A stretch of 64,000 nt of DNA from Sphingomonas sp. (lineage in GTDB: Bacteria > Pseudomonadota > Alphaproteobacteria > Sphingomonadales > Sphingomonadaceae): the NCBI RefSeq assembly GCF_030145815.1, contig NZ_JAIXHL010000001.1, positions 186,001-250,000 on the forward strand. Reading direction: 5' to 3'. Made by a program: the position numbers and the translations under genes. Positions 28,170-37,175 of this stretch are shown one piece after another; the first letter of the stretch is position 1, and each line of letters opens with the position of its first letter. The notes below the pieces were generated by a model. It saw nothing but the letters and a program-made list of their open reading frames with translations. It made no database searches and had not been told where the DNA came from.

Positions 28170-30326
28170 ATGAAGCCCGTATCCGGCGCGATTTTGCTCG
28201 CCACCGCCTCGCTCCTGTCGATCCTGCCCGCCGCTGCCCAGACCCCGGCCGCGCCGGCCGCAACCGCCACCGTGGACCCTGCACCGATGATCGACACCTG
28301 GCCCGGCCCGTTCGACGGCGTTCCCCAGTGGGACAAGGTGACCCCGGCGATGTTCCCCGCTGCCTTTGAAAAGGGCATGGCTGAGGCACGCGCTGCTTTC
28401 GCCAAGGTGCGCGACAATCCCGAGGCACCGACCTTTGCCAACACGATCGAGGCACCGGCCAAGGTGACCACGTCGCTGGCCCGCATCTTCCCGGTCTGGG
28501 GCGTCTATACCAGCAACCTCGCCAGCCCCGAGGTGCAGAAGATCGCGCGTGAGTGGAGCCCGAAGCTGTCGGCCTTCTCGACCGAACTCAGCCTCGACCC
28601 CAAGATGTTCCAGCGGGTGAAGACGCTCTATGACAAGCGCGATACGCTCGGCCTCAATGCCCAGCAGATGCGCCTGCTCGAGCGCAGCTATCGCGACTAC
28701 GTGACCTCCGGCGCGCTGCTGAACGAGGCGCAAAAAGCGGAGATCAAGCGGATCAACGGCGAGCTGTCGGTCGCCTACACCGAATTCAGCCGCCGCGTGC
28801 TGGCGGACGAAGAAACCGCGATCATCATCGACAATGAGGCGGACCTCGCCGGCCTGCCCGACAGCTTCAAGGCGAGCCTCGCCGAAGAGGCCAAGGCGCG
28901 CGGGCAGGCGGGCAAATGGGCAGTCAAGAACACGCGTTCGTCGATGCAGCCCTTCCTGATGTACGCCACCAACCGCGCGCTGCGCGAGAAGGTCTATAAC
29001 GCGTACATCAATCGCGGCGACAATGGCGGCGCGAACGATACCAATGCGATCATCGCCAACATCCTGAAGCTGCGTCAGGAGCGCGCCAAGATCCTCGGCT
29101 TCAAGACCCATGCGCATTACCGCATGGACGACACCATGGCCGAAACGCCGGAGAACGCGACCAAGCTGATGATGTCGGTCTGGCCCGCGGCGGTCGCTCG
29201 CGTGAAACAGGAAGTCGCCGACATGCAGGCGCTGGCCGATGAAGAGGCAAAGGCGGGCAAGGGGCCCAAGATCAAGATCGAGGGCTGGGACTATCGCTAT
29301 TATGCGGAGAAGGTCCGCAAGGCGAAGTACGACCTCGATGAGAGCGAGGTGAAGCCGTATCTTGAGCTCAACAACATGGTCAACGCCATGTTCTACGCCG
29401 CCGGGCGGCTCTACGACCTTGAGTTCAAGGAAAATACCGGCGCGATCCCGGTGTTCCAGGCCGATGTGCGGACGTTCGAGGTCAAGCGCCTGGGCAAGAC
29501 GATCGGCGTCTTCTACCTCGACAATTTCGCACGCGCGGGCAAGCGTTCGGGTGCCTGGGCGACCAGCTATCGCAGCCGTTCGGGGCTGCGCGGTGACGAT
29601 ATCGTGCTGGCGTCGAACAACAACAACTTCACCAAGGGCGGCGGCGGCGAGCCGACGCTGATCAGCATCGACGATGCTTCGACGCTGTTCCACGAATTCG
29701 GCCATGCGCTGCACAGCCTGCTCGGCAATGTCTATTATCCGGGCCTTGCCGGCACGCCGCGCGACTTCGTGGAATATCCCAGCCAGGTGAACGAGAACTG
29801 GTTGCTCACCCCCGACGTGCTCAACCGCTTCGCCAAGCACTACAAGACGGGTGAGGTGATCCCGGCGGCGCTGGTCGAGAAGATCGAAAAGGCGTCGACC
29901 TTCAACCAGGGGTTCGACACGGTCGAGTATCTCTCATCCGCCATTGTGGACATGCAACTCCACAATCGCGACACCCCGGTGACCGATCCCGACGCGTTCG
30001 AACGCGACACGCTCGCTTCTTTGGGTATGCCGCGCGAGATCGTGATGCGCCACCGCCTGCCCCAGTTCAATCACCTCTTCTCCTCCGACGCCTATTCGGC
30101 GGGCTATTACAGCTACCTCTGGTCGGAGACGATGGACGCCGATACCTGGGCTGCGTTCGAGGAAACGGGCAATGTCTGGGACAAGGCAACGGCGGACAAG
30201 TTCCGCACAATTCTGCTGGAAACCGGCAACGAAACCGACCGCAAGGAAGCGTACAAGGCCTTCCGCGGCCGCGATCCGGACGTCAACGCGCTGTTCAAGC
30301 GTCGCGGCTTCCCGACTGGAAACTGA
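28170..30326 (+). CDS. M3 family metallopeptidase (peptidyl-dipeptidase Dcp/oligopeptidase-like), exported
   Basis: ATG at 28170 within ORF 28089..30326; signal peptide, zinc motif 'LFHEFGHALHSLLG'. Confidence 0.95.
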   Translation: MKPVSGAILLATASLLSILPAAAQTPAAPAATATVDPAPMIDTWPGPFDGVPQWDKVTPAMFPAAFEKGMAEARAAFAKVRDNPEAPTFANTIEAPAKVTTSLARIFPVWGVYTSNLASPEVQKIAREWSPKLSAFSTELSLDPKMFQRVKTLYDKRDTLGLNAQQMRLLERSYRDYVTSGALLNEAQKAEIKRINGELSVAYTEFSRRVLADEETAIIIDNEADLAGLPDSFKASLAEEAKARGQAGKWAVKNTRSSMQPFLMYATNRALREKVYNAYINRGDNGGANDTNAIIANILKLRQERAKILGFKTHAHYRMDDTMAETPENATKLMMSVWPAAVARVKQEVADMQALADEEAKAGKGPKIKIEGWDYRYYAEKVRKAKYDLDESEVKPYLELNNMVNAMFYAAGRLYDLEFKENTGAIPVFQADVRTFEVKRLGKTIGVFYLDNFARAGKRSGAWATSYRSRSGLRGDDIVLASNNNNFTKGGGGEPTLISIDDASTLFHEFGHALHSLLGNVYYPGLAGTPRDFVEYPSQVNENWLLTPDVLNRFAKHYKTGEVIPAALVEKIEKASTFNQGFDTVEYLSSAIVDMQLHNRDTPVTDPDAFERDTLASLGMPREIVMRHRLPQFNHLFSSDAYSAGYYSYLWSETMDADTWAAFEETGNVWDKATADKFRTILLETGNETDRKEAYKAFRGRDPDVNALFKRRGFPTGN

Positions 30327-30337
30327 GGGAAATTTGG

Positions 30338-30361
30338 CGCTGCCGGGTCACTCCGGCAGCG
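30338..30361. terminator. Hairpin at the junction of convergent genes
   Basis: CGCTGCCGG-GTCACT-CCGGCAGCG perfect 9-bp stem at the 3' ends of the M3 peptidase and DUF1989 genes. Confidence 0.4.
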
Positions 30362-30938
30362 TCACCTCCCAGTCGATCGGCTTGAACGAACCGTTGTTCG
30401 ACTGCAGCGCCGAACAGGCGGTCAGTCCGATGACGAGATCCTCCAGCGCCCGAAATACGATCCGATCCCCCGCCTTGCTCAGCGGCGGATCGACGCGCAA
30501 TTCGCCCGTCATGCCGTCAACAGGCACGTTCATGAAACAGTTGAACGCGGTCGGGATCATGTCCTCCTCGACCCCGTAAGGCGCGAGCGCGGCGGCGAGG
30601 TTGCCGAAACATCCGCGGTGCGGATCGGTGTCGCCATAGATGATGCGGAACGTGTCCTTCGAACACGGCGTCAGCAGGAAATCATGCCGCCCCACATCGT
30701 CCTCGACGATCTCCAGCAACACGTTGCTGCGGTTCGAATAGAGTTTATCGCCCGTCGTCAGATAGATGCGGCTCGCATAATCCAAAGTCCGGCCCGACGA
30801 AATCACCTCGCCGATATCGTCCTTGCGATAGGCGAGCAGGTCGGCGACCTGCTCACCGGTCGGATCGGTGACGGTCAACAAGGCACCCTTCGGCACCTCG
30901 AACGCGACGCCCGAGCGTGGGGCGATCCTATGCGGCAT
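30348..30938 (-). CDS. DUF1989 / urea carboxylase-associated family protein
   Basis: Start Met at 30938 in frame with the listed ORF; 'VPKGALLTVTDPTGEQVADLLAYRKDD...EDVGRHDFLLTPCSKDTFRIIYGDTDPHRGCFGNLAAALAPYGV'. Confidence 0.85.
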   Translation of the reverse strand: MPHRIAPRSGVAFEVPKGALLTVTDPTGEQVADLLAYRKDDIGEVISSGRTLDYASRIYLTTGDKLYSNRSNVLLEIVEDDVGRHDFLLTPCSKDTFRIIYGDTDPHRGCFGNLAAALAPYGVEEDMIPTAFNCFMNVPVDGMTGELRVDPPLSKAGDRIVFRALEDLVIGLTACSALQSNNGSFKPIDWEVTLPE

Positions 30939-31623
30939 CCTGAGCACCTCCGCGTCCGCGGAACGGACAGCGCCATTCGGGATCGACCACCCGCCCGCTA
31001 TATTGCCGCGCCTCCGACACCGTGCCGTGCTGCGCCAGCATTGGATTGGGCGCTCCCGCCAGTGCGACATCGCGCGCGACAATCGAATCGCGCAATTTCT
31101 CGTAACGGCCCTGCGCGCGTAGCTGTTCGAATTGGTCGTGCAGGTTGAACACCAGGGCCGGGCGGTCGAAGCGACGCGCGGGCCGGCTGGCCTGCGGGTG
31201 AAGACCGACGACGAAGAACGCCTCTCCGCCGAAGCTGAGCGAGAAGTGCGGATCGTCGGGATCGTGGCTGACGCGCGGATCGCCCGGCTGGCCCAGCCAT
31301 TCATCCTTGTCGGTCAGCGACTGCAGCCGCGCCCATAGGTTTGCCTCGAACGTCGGCTCGTCAAGCGCGCGGTCCTGTTCGAACAACACGACAAGTGACT
31401 GGAACAGCTGAGGCTCGGCGCGGTAGCTGGCGGCGAGGTCGTGCAGATTGGGCAGAATACGCAGATCGTCCCACGCCGACCCGATGTCCTTGCCAACGAC
31501 GAAGCGCATGCGGTCGCGACTCAGTGCGGACTTCGCACCAACGCAGGGGAAGTCGGGCGATTTGACGAACGCGCGAAAGCGTTCCGCCAGCGGATGCGCG
31601 GAATCGTTGCAGGGTTTCAGCAT
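30928..31623 (-). CDS. YqcI/YcgG family protein (GntA-type heme-dependent N-hydroxylase family)
   Basis: 'FPCVGAKSALSRDRMRFVVGKDIGSAWDDLRILPNLHDLA...DPRVSHDPDDPHFSLSFGGEAFFVVGLHPQASRPARRFDRPALVFNLHDQFEQLRAQGRYEKLR' recognised as this family. Confidence 0.85.
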   Translation of the reverse strand: MLKPCNDSAHPLAERFRAFVKSPDFPCVGAKSALSRDRMRFVVGKDIGSAWDDLRILPNLHDLAASYRAEPQLFQSLVVLFEQDRALDEPTFEANLWARLQSLTDKDEWLGQPGDPRVSHDPDDPHFSLSFGGEAFFVVGLHPQASRPARRFDRPALVFNLHDQFEQLRAQGRYEKLRDSIVARDVALAGAPNPMLAQHGTVSEARQYSGRVVDPEWRCPFRGRGGAQDAA

Positions 31624-31663
31624 GTCGGGCCAACGCCCGAACGGCCAAGTTGTTCAAAAGAAA

Positions 31664-31692
31664 GGGCCGGCTCCCGTAAAAGAGCCGAGCCC
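31664..31692 (-). terminator. Rho-independent terminator-like hairpin (minus strand)
   Basis: Minus strand reads GGGCTCGGCTC-TTTTACGG-GAGCCGGCCC followed by TTTCTTTT; lies just downstream of the 31717..32088 gene. Confidence 0.65.
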
Positions 31693-31716
31693 GTCTTATT
31701 CCGTCATGCGACGCGT

Positions 31717-32088
31717 TTAGCGGCGGCAATAGCCCGGACGGTCGGCCCGGTCGATCTCGCGCCCGGCCAGTGCGCCGACGACACCGCCCAGAACGGTGCC
31801 GAGCGTCTTGTCGCCACGACCCGCGATGGCATTAACGGCCAGGCCACCAGCGATCGCGCCGACGATCGTGCCGCCATCACCGTCGCGGCACTGATCGGCA
31901 CGTCCACGATAGTTGTGGCGGCGGTCATAGCGACGGGTGTCGCGGCGATAGTCGCGATATCCGTCACCATAATAGCCCCGTCCGTCGCGATACTCATAGC
32001 GGCTCTGCGCCGCTGCTTCGGTCGCGGGGACAAGTGCGGTACCGGTCATCGCCAGCGCGGCGCCGATCAGGGAAAGCTTCTTGAACAT
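31717..32088 (-). CDS. Glycine-zipper 2TM domain protein, exported
   Basis: Signal peptide 'MFKKLSLIGAALAMTGTALVPATEAAAQS', Tyr/Arg-rich segment, 'GGTIVGAIAGGLAVNAIAGRGDKTLGTVLGGVVGALAGREID'. Confidence 0.85.
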   Translation of the reverse strand: MFKKLSLIGAALAMTGTALVPATEAAAQSRYEYRDGRGYYGDGYRDYRRDTRRYDRRHNYRGRADQCRDGDGGTIVGAIAGGLAVNAIAGRGDKTLGTVLGGVVGALAGREIDRADRPGYCRR

Positions 32089-32434
32089 GTCGTATCTCCT
32101 TGTTCGTTCGATCTCGTTGAACAAGGGATTCGCACAATCGCATTGAGCCGTCCCTGAATGCGCCTGTTATGCGCGGTTCAGGATTGTTGCGGGATCGTAA
32201 AGGGGGTGCCGGTGCGGCCGTAGCGCCCTAGGGGGAAGTGCCCAGTCCCGATACGCAACACGGGAAATCGGGCGGGGCGTTCGGATCGCACCGGCATGTC
32301 GGGCAGGTCCGTGAGATACGCCACGGAACAGCTTGGCTGTCGTTTAGCTGAACGGCGGCCAACCCAGGCTGAACAAGGCTGTTATCTGAGGTTCAGCTTT
32401 GCGGCGCGATTGCGGCCGCTATGAAGGGGCCGCG

Positions 32435-33409
32435 ATGCGCATCCTCCTGTCGATCCTGCTGATCCTGTTGTTCGTTCCGGACTGGTCGGGCGAGGCGCGG
32501 CTGCCGCTATTGCCGCGCGACGCGACCGTGCAGGCGACGCCAGTGCTGCTGGAGCGCGGCAATCCCCAGCGCACGCAGCTGGGCAGCCTGACCTTTCTCG
32601 GGGGGGTCGTGCTGAAGGGGGAGGGCGCGGCGTTTGGCGGCTTTTCAGCAATGGCGGTGGAGGGCGACCGGTTCACGCTGCTGAGCGACGGCGGCAACAT
32701 CGTGTCGTTCACCATGGGCGCGGACTGGACGCCGCGCGCGGTGCGCTTTGCCGAGCTTCCCGCTGGCCCCGGCAAAGGCTGGCGCAAGCAGGATCGCGAC
32801 AGCGAATCGCTGACAACTGATCCTGCGACCGGGCGAATCTGGGTCGGGTTCGAGCGGGCGAACGCCATCTGGCGCTATGATCGCGGCTTTGCGCGGGCGC
32901 AGACGCATACCACGCCCCCGGCACTCGCAAACTGGTCAAGCAATGGCGGGGCCGAGGCGATGGTGCGGCTCCGCGATGGCCGCTTCATCATGCTGGCGGA
33001 AGACCGCAAGGGCGACGCTGCAGGGACGGTGCGCGGGATTCTGTTCAGCGGCGATCCGGTCGTTGCCCCGCGCCGCGGTTTCGCGTTCAGCTATCGTCCG
33101 CCGCGCGGCTTCAAGCCGACCGATATGGCGGAGCTTCCGGACGGGCGCATCGCGATCCTCAACCGGCGCTTCGCGCTGCCGCTGAGCTTCACTGCGACGC
33201 TGACGGTTGTTCCGCGCAAGGCGATTCGGCGCAGGGCGATCGTTACCGGTCGCGAGATCGCCCGATTCGAGGGGTCGGTGGTGCACGATAATTTCGAGGC
33301 GCTCGCCGCCGTGCGGGAAGGCCGCGACACGATCGTGTGGATTGCGTCGGACGATAATCAGCTGTTTCTGCAGCGCTCTTTGCTGCTCAAATTCCGGCTG
33401 GATCGCTGA
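32435..33409 (+). CDS. Esterase-like activity of phytase family protein
   Basis: ATG at 32435 within ORF 32399..33409; 'GGFSAMAVEGDRFTLLSDGGNIVSF...DSESLTTDPATGRIWVGFERANAIWRYDRGF'. Confidence 0.85.
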   Translation: MRILLSILLILLFVPDWSGEARLPLLPRDATVQATPVLLERGNPQRTQLGSLTFLGGVVLKGEGAAFGGFSAMAVEGDRFTLLSDGGNIVSFTMGADWTPRAVRFAELPAGPGKGWRKQDRDSESLTTDPATGRIWVGFERANAIWRYDRGFARAQTHTTPPALANWSSNGGAEAMVRLRDGRFIMLAEDRKGDAAGTVRGILFSGDPVVAPRRGFAFSYRPPRGFKPTDMAELPDGRIAILNRRFALPLSFTATLTVVPRKAIRRRAIVTGREIARFEGSVVHDNFEALAAVREGRDTIVWIASDDNQLFLQRSLLLKFRLDR

Positions 33410-33453
33410 TTCGCTGTTTGATCGGCGCGGGCCAGAACCGCAAAAACGCCGAA

Positions 33454-33483
33454 CGGCCCGCGTCCCAGAATGGGAGCGGGCCG
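33454..33483 (-). terminator. Terminator-like hairpin downstream of rpmB
   Basis: CGGCCCGCGTCCCAGAATGGGAGCGGGCCG inverted repeat; minus-strand side is followed by TTCGGCGTTTTTG. Confidence 0.55.
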
Positions 33484-33509
33484 ATCAGAAACCCGGTCGC
33501 CGAAGCGAA

Positions 33510-33800
33510 TCAGGCTGCGGCAGTCGCCTTCTTGGCGATTTCGCGCTTCAGGCGACGAGCACGCAGCGACAGCTTGTCGTCGCCGGTCTTCATCAGCCAG
33601 TTGTCGAGGCCGCCATTATGCTCGACCGAGCGCAGGCCGTGCGTCGACACGCGCAGACGAATCGAGCGCTCAAGCGCTTCCGACATCAGCGTCACATTCT
33701 GCAGGTTGGGCAGAAAGGTCCGCTTGGTCTTGTTATTGGCGTGGGAAACATTGTGACCCACCTGCCGGCCCTTGCCGGTCAGCTCGCAAATGCGCGACAT
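33510..33800 (-). CDS. rpmB: 50S ribosomal protein L28
   Basis: 96 aa '[69 protein letters not shown]'. Confidence 0.98.
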   Translation of the reverse strand: MSRICELTGKGRQVGHNVSHANNKTKRTFLPNLQNVTLMSEALERSIRLRVSTHGLRSVEHNGGLDNWLMKTGDDKLSLRARRLKREIAKKATAAA

Positions 33801-33971
33801 CGAATCGTTCCTAGGTTTCAGCCTGTCCAGCGGCGCTGGGAAAGAGCGGCCCGATAACGGGACAGCGCGATTTCGTCAACCGTGCATCGCCCTGTATCGC
33901 GCCGTGCGTGCAACCCCTATGGTCAATGATGCGTTATTTCGCAAACGATTCGAACAGGGAGATCGGACTCG

Positions 33972-34247
33972 ATGCGTGGACTTCTGGCAATTCTCGGCCT
34001 TGCGGCCGTGGTGATCGTGGTGCTGATGTCGCTCGGCATGCTCAGCATCGATATGAAGCCGGGGGCGCTCCCGACCGTGAAGTTCGAGGGCGGCAAGGCC
34101 CCGACCGTCGCGGCGGACGTCGGCGATGTCGGCATGGGCACCACCAACAAGACGATCCAGGTGCCGACCATCACCATGGAGAACAAGACCATTCAGGTCC
34201 CGACGGTCGAGGTCGAGAAGGCGCAGCCGACTCCGGCGGCCAAGTAA
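33972..34247 (+). CDS. Hypothetical membrane-anchored small protein
   Basis: 91 aa; N-terminal TM then acidic/polar region with duplicated NKTIQVPT motif. Confidence 0.65.
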   Translation: MRGLLAILGLAAVVIVVLMSLGMLSIDMKPGALPTVKFEGGKAPTVAADVGDVGMGTTNKTIQVPTITMENKTIQVPTVEVEKAQPTPAAK

Positions 34248-34313
34248 CTGCATTCAGCAGCGGCGCGTCGGCGCATGGTAGCCGACCGCCGCCGCTTGCG
34301 GCATAGCAGCGGC

Positions 34314-34763
34314 ATGTTCCCGCTGCCCGAACCCATGCGCTCCGCGCTCGATGCTGCTCGCGCCGCCGCCGAAACGAGCGAGGTGCCGGTCGGCGCGGTG
34401 GTGATGCAGGGGGACCGCGTGGTCGCCGTCGCGGCGAATGCGCCGCGCACCTTGCATGACCCCACCGCGCATGCCGAGATCCTGGCGATCCGCGCGGCTG
34501 CACAGGCGCTCAGGCGCGACCGGCTGGAAGATTGCGACCTGTGGGTCACGCTCGAGCCCTGCGCGATGTGCGCCGGGGCGATCGCCCATGCCCGCATCGG
34601 CCGCCTCTATTATGGCGCGAGCGACCCCAAGGGCGGCGCGGTCGAGCACGGCCCGCGGTTCTTCACCCAGCCGACCTGCCATCACCGACCGGACATCTAT
34701 CCGGGAATCGGTGAGGGCGAGGCGGCGACGCTGTTGCGCGAATTCTTCGCCGCGCGGCGGTAA
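34314..34763 (+). CDS. tadA: tRNA adenosine(34) deaminase
   Basis: ATG at 34314; 'VPVGAVV', 'HAEILAIRAAA', 'TLEPCAMCAGAIAHARIGRLYYGASDPKGGAVEHG'. Confidence 0.95.
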   Translation: MFPLPEPMRSALDAARAAAETSEVPVGAVVMQGDRVVAVAANAPRTLHDPTAHAEILAIRAAAQALRRDRLEDCDLWVTLEPCAMCAGAIAHARIGRLYYGASDPKGGAVEHGPRFFTQPTCHHRPDIYPGIGEGEAATLLREFFAARR

Positions 34764-34807
34764 TCTCCCTCTCCCGCAAGCGGAGAGAAGGAGAGTTGCT
34801 TTCATGT

Positions 34808-35485
34808 TCAGCGCATATCGCTCTCGCGAATCGGCACGATTTTGATCTCGACGCGGCGGTTCTGGGCGCGCCCTTCGACCGTGTCGTTCGACGCGATCGG
34901 CTGTGTTTCGCCATAGCCGAGCGTTTCGAGACGGGCTGCCTCGACCCCGCGCGAGACGAGATAGTCGGCGACGGCTACAGCGCGGCGCTCCGACAGCGTC
35001 TGGTTATAGGCGTCCGATCCGGTCGAATCGGTGTGGCCATACACGTCGACATAGGTCTGGTTGTAGCGGTCGAGCACGTCGGCGACCTTGTCGAGCGTCG
35101 GGCGGAACTGTGCCTGCACCGTCGAACTGTCGGTCGCGAAGGTGATGCCCGACGGCATCGACAGGATCAGGTCGTCGCCGCGGCGAATTACTTCGACATC
35201 GGTGCCGGCGGTACGCTCGCGAATCTCGCGCTCCTGCCGGTCCATGTAATTGCCGATCGCAGCGCCCGCGACCGCGCCGATCCCGGCACCGACGATCTTT
35301 TCGGTACGGTCGCGCCGCCCGCCGACGATGTCGCCGAGCAGATAGCCGCCCAGTGCGCCGCCGATTGCGCCGATACCGGCCTTGGAAATCCGCTGTTCCC
35401 CGGTGACCGGATCGGTCACGCAGGCACTCGTCAGCGCCAGCGCGGCGACGGCGGGGATCATGGCCCAATTGTTGGAAATACGCAT
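34808..35485 (-). CDS. OmpA family outer-membrane lipoprotein (YiaD-like)
   Basis: Start 35485; lipobox-like 'ALALTSACVTDPV', glycine zipper, 'VDVYGHTDSTGSDAYNQTLSERRAVAVADYLVSRGV'. Confidence 0.92.
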   Translation of the reverse strand: MRISNNWAMIPAVAALALTSACVTDPVTGEQRISKAGIGAIGGALGGYLLGDIVGGRRDRTEKIVGAGIGAVAGAAIGNYMDRQEREIRERTAGTDVEVIRRGDDLILSMPSGITFATDSSTVQAQFRPTLDKVADVLDRYNQTYVDVYGHTDSTGSDAYNQTLSERRAVAVADYLVSRGVEAARLETLGYGETQPIASNDTVEGRAQNRRVEIKIVPIRESDMR

Positions 35486-35611
35486 TACAGCCTCCTTGAA
35501 CTTCGCGCGACAAACGGCCCGAGACGCGCCCTTGTTCCGCTTGCGCACCGACACTGCATGAATCGGGCGTTGTGAAACGGGGATGAATGCGACTATGGGA
35601 GGGGCAGGCCA

Positions 35612-36919
35612 ATGGACCCGCTTCCCCCCATACCCTGGATCGACGTCGCGATCATTCTTGCACTGGTCGCGCTCAACGGCGTGTTTGCCATGTCTGAGCT
35701 GGCGATCGTGTCGGCGCGCAAGGCACGGCTGGAGGGAATGGCGCGTTCTGGCAAGCGCGGTGCGCAGACCGCGATCGACCTGGCTGCCGATCCCGGCAAG
35801 TTCCTGTCGACGGTGCAGATCGGCATCACTCTGATCGGCATCATCAACGGTGCCTATTCCGGCGCCAGCCTCGGCACGCCGGCCGGCGCGCGGATCGCGG
35901 CGCTGGGCGTCGAGGCGGAGCTGGCGCAAACCATCGGATTTGCCATCGTCATCGCCTTTACCACCTATGTGTCGCTGATCTTCGGTGAGCTGGTGCCCAA
36001 GCAGTTCGCCTTGCGCTCGCCCGAGCCGTTTGCGGTGCTGATCGCGCCGATGATGAAGCTGCTGGCGCGCATCACCGCGCCGATCGTCTGGGTGCTCGAC
36101 CAGAGCAGCGCGCTGGTGTTTCGCCTGCTGCGGCTTAACCGCGAATCCGAGAAACGCGTGACAGCCGAAGAACTGCACATGATCGTCGCCGAGGCGACGC
36201 ATTCGGGCGTGATCGAGGAGCATGAACGCTCGATCATCTCCGGCGTCGTGCGCCTCGCCGACCGTCCTGTGCGGGAGGTGATGACGCCGCGCACCGACGT
36301 CGACTGGATCGACGTCAACCTCGATGAAGGCGCGATCCGTGCGGCCCTGTCCGCGACGCCGCATACCCGCCTGCCCGTTGCCGACGGGTCGGTCGATGCG
36401 GTGATCGGCGTGGTGCAGGCGCGCGATGTGGTGACGGCGTTGATCGAGGGACATCCGCTCGACCTGCGCGCGCTGGCGCAAACTGCACCGGTGCTGCCCG
36501 ATCAGGTCGATGCGATGGACGCGCTCGGCGCGCTGCGCCGTGCAGCGGTGCCGATGGGCTTCGTCCATGACGAATATGGGCATTTCGAGGGGATCGTGAC
36601 CCCCGCCAATCTGCTCGCAGCGATTGCGGGTGAGTTCGCGTCCGACGCAGATGTCGGGGACAATCCGGCAATCACGGTGCGCGACGACGGGTCGCTGCTG
36701 GTGTCGGGCCAGCTCGCTGCCGACACGCTGGCGGACCGGATCAAGATCGAGCTCCCCGAGGATCGCGACTATGCGACGGTCGCGGGCCTCGCCTTGGCGG
36801 TGCTCAAGCGGCTGCCGAACGAGGGCGAGAGCTTTGTCGAGCAGGGCTGGCGCTTCGAGATCGTCGATATGGACGGGCACAAGATCGACAAGCTGCTGGT
36901 CAGCGAGATGGAAGCCTAG
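35612..36919 (+). CDS. Hemolysin family protein (CNNM/DUF21 plus CBS plus CorC)
   Basis: 'IILALVALNGVFAMSELAIVSARKARLEGMARSGKRGAQTAIDLAADPGKFLSTVQIGITLIGIINGAYSG', 'VMTPRTDVDWIDV'. Confidence 0.93.
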   Translation: MDPLPPIPWIDVAIILALVALNGVFAMSELAIVSARKARLEGMARSGKRGAQTAIDLAADPGKFLSTVQIGITLIGIINGAYSGASLGTPAGARIAALGVEAELAQTIGFAIVIAFTTYVSLIFGELVPKQFALRSPEPFAVLIAPMMKLLARITAPIVWVLDQSSALVFRLLRLNRESEKRVTAEELHMIVAEATHSGVIEEHERSIISGVVRLADRPVREVMTPRTDVDWIDVNLDEGAIRAALSATPHTRLPVADGSVDAVIGVVQARDVVTALIEGHPLDLRALAQTAPVLPDQVDAMDALGALRRAAVPMGFVHDEYGHFEGIVTPANLLAAIAGEFASDADVGDNPAITVRDDGSLLVSGQLAADTLADRIKIELPEDRDYATVAGLALAVLKRLPNEGESFVEQGWRFEIVDMDGHKIDKLLVSEMEA

Positions 36920-37116
36920 TTCTCCGCGTCGCGCTCCTGCGCGGCCCGCGCGGCGTCCTCACGCGCTTCCTTCCAGCGCCGATGGAGGCGCCGACCCCAC
37001 CAGATGATCGCGACGGCCCCGGCAGCGAGCAGCGCGATCATCAGAAAATGGGTGACGGTGGCCCATTCGAACGCCTCCGCCATTCCCGCAGGGGGCACAT
37101 AGGGTTTCTCGTTCAT
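36916..37116 (-). CDS. Hypothetical small single-TM protein
   Basis: 66 aa 'MNEKPYVPPAGMAEAFEWATVTHFLMIALLAAGAVAIIWWGRRLHRRWKEAREDAARAAQERDAEN'; stop overlaps the convergent gene. Confidence 0.6.
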   Translation of the reverse strand: MNEKPYVPPAGMAEAFEWATVTHFLMIALLAAGAVAIIWWGRRLHRRWKEAREDAARAAQERDAEN

Positions 37117-37175
37117 CTTGCCGTCTCCCCGCGCAGGTCTTCAGGGATAATGCGCGAGGAGAGCGATCGGGTGCA

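Noticed and set aside
30939-31304. N-terminal extension of the listed ORF 30348..31304
   Set aside because: Extension lies antiphase over the YqcI/YcgG gene and is low-complexity Arg/Ser/Thr; the DUF1989 protein starts naturally at 30938.
31664-31692. Possible guanidine-II (mini-ykkC) riboswitch hairpin because the minus-strand loop contains ACGG near the GntA-like gene
   Set aside because: Only one hairpin, the loop is 8 nt rather than a closed ACGR tetraloop, and it is followed by a T-rich tract, so a terminator of the upstream gene fits better.
35486-36880. N-terminal extension of the 690-aa minus-strand ORF 34808..36880
   Set aside because: Runs antisense through the CNNM/CorC gene; the real OmpA-like lipoprotein starts at 35485 with a signal sequence.
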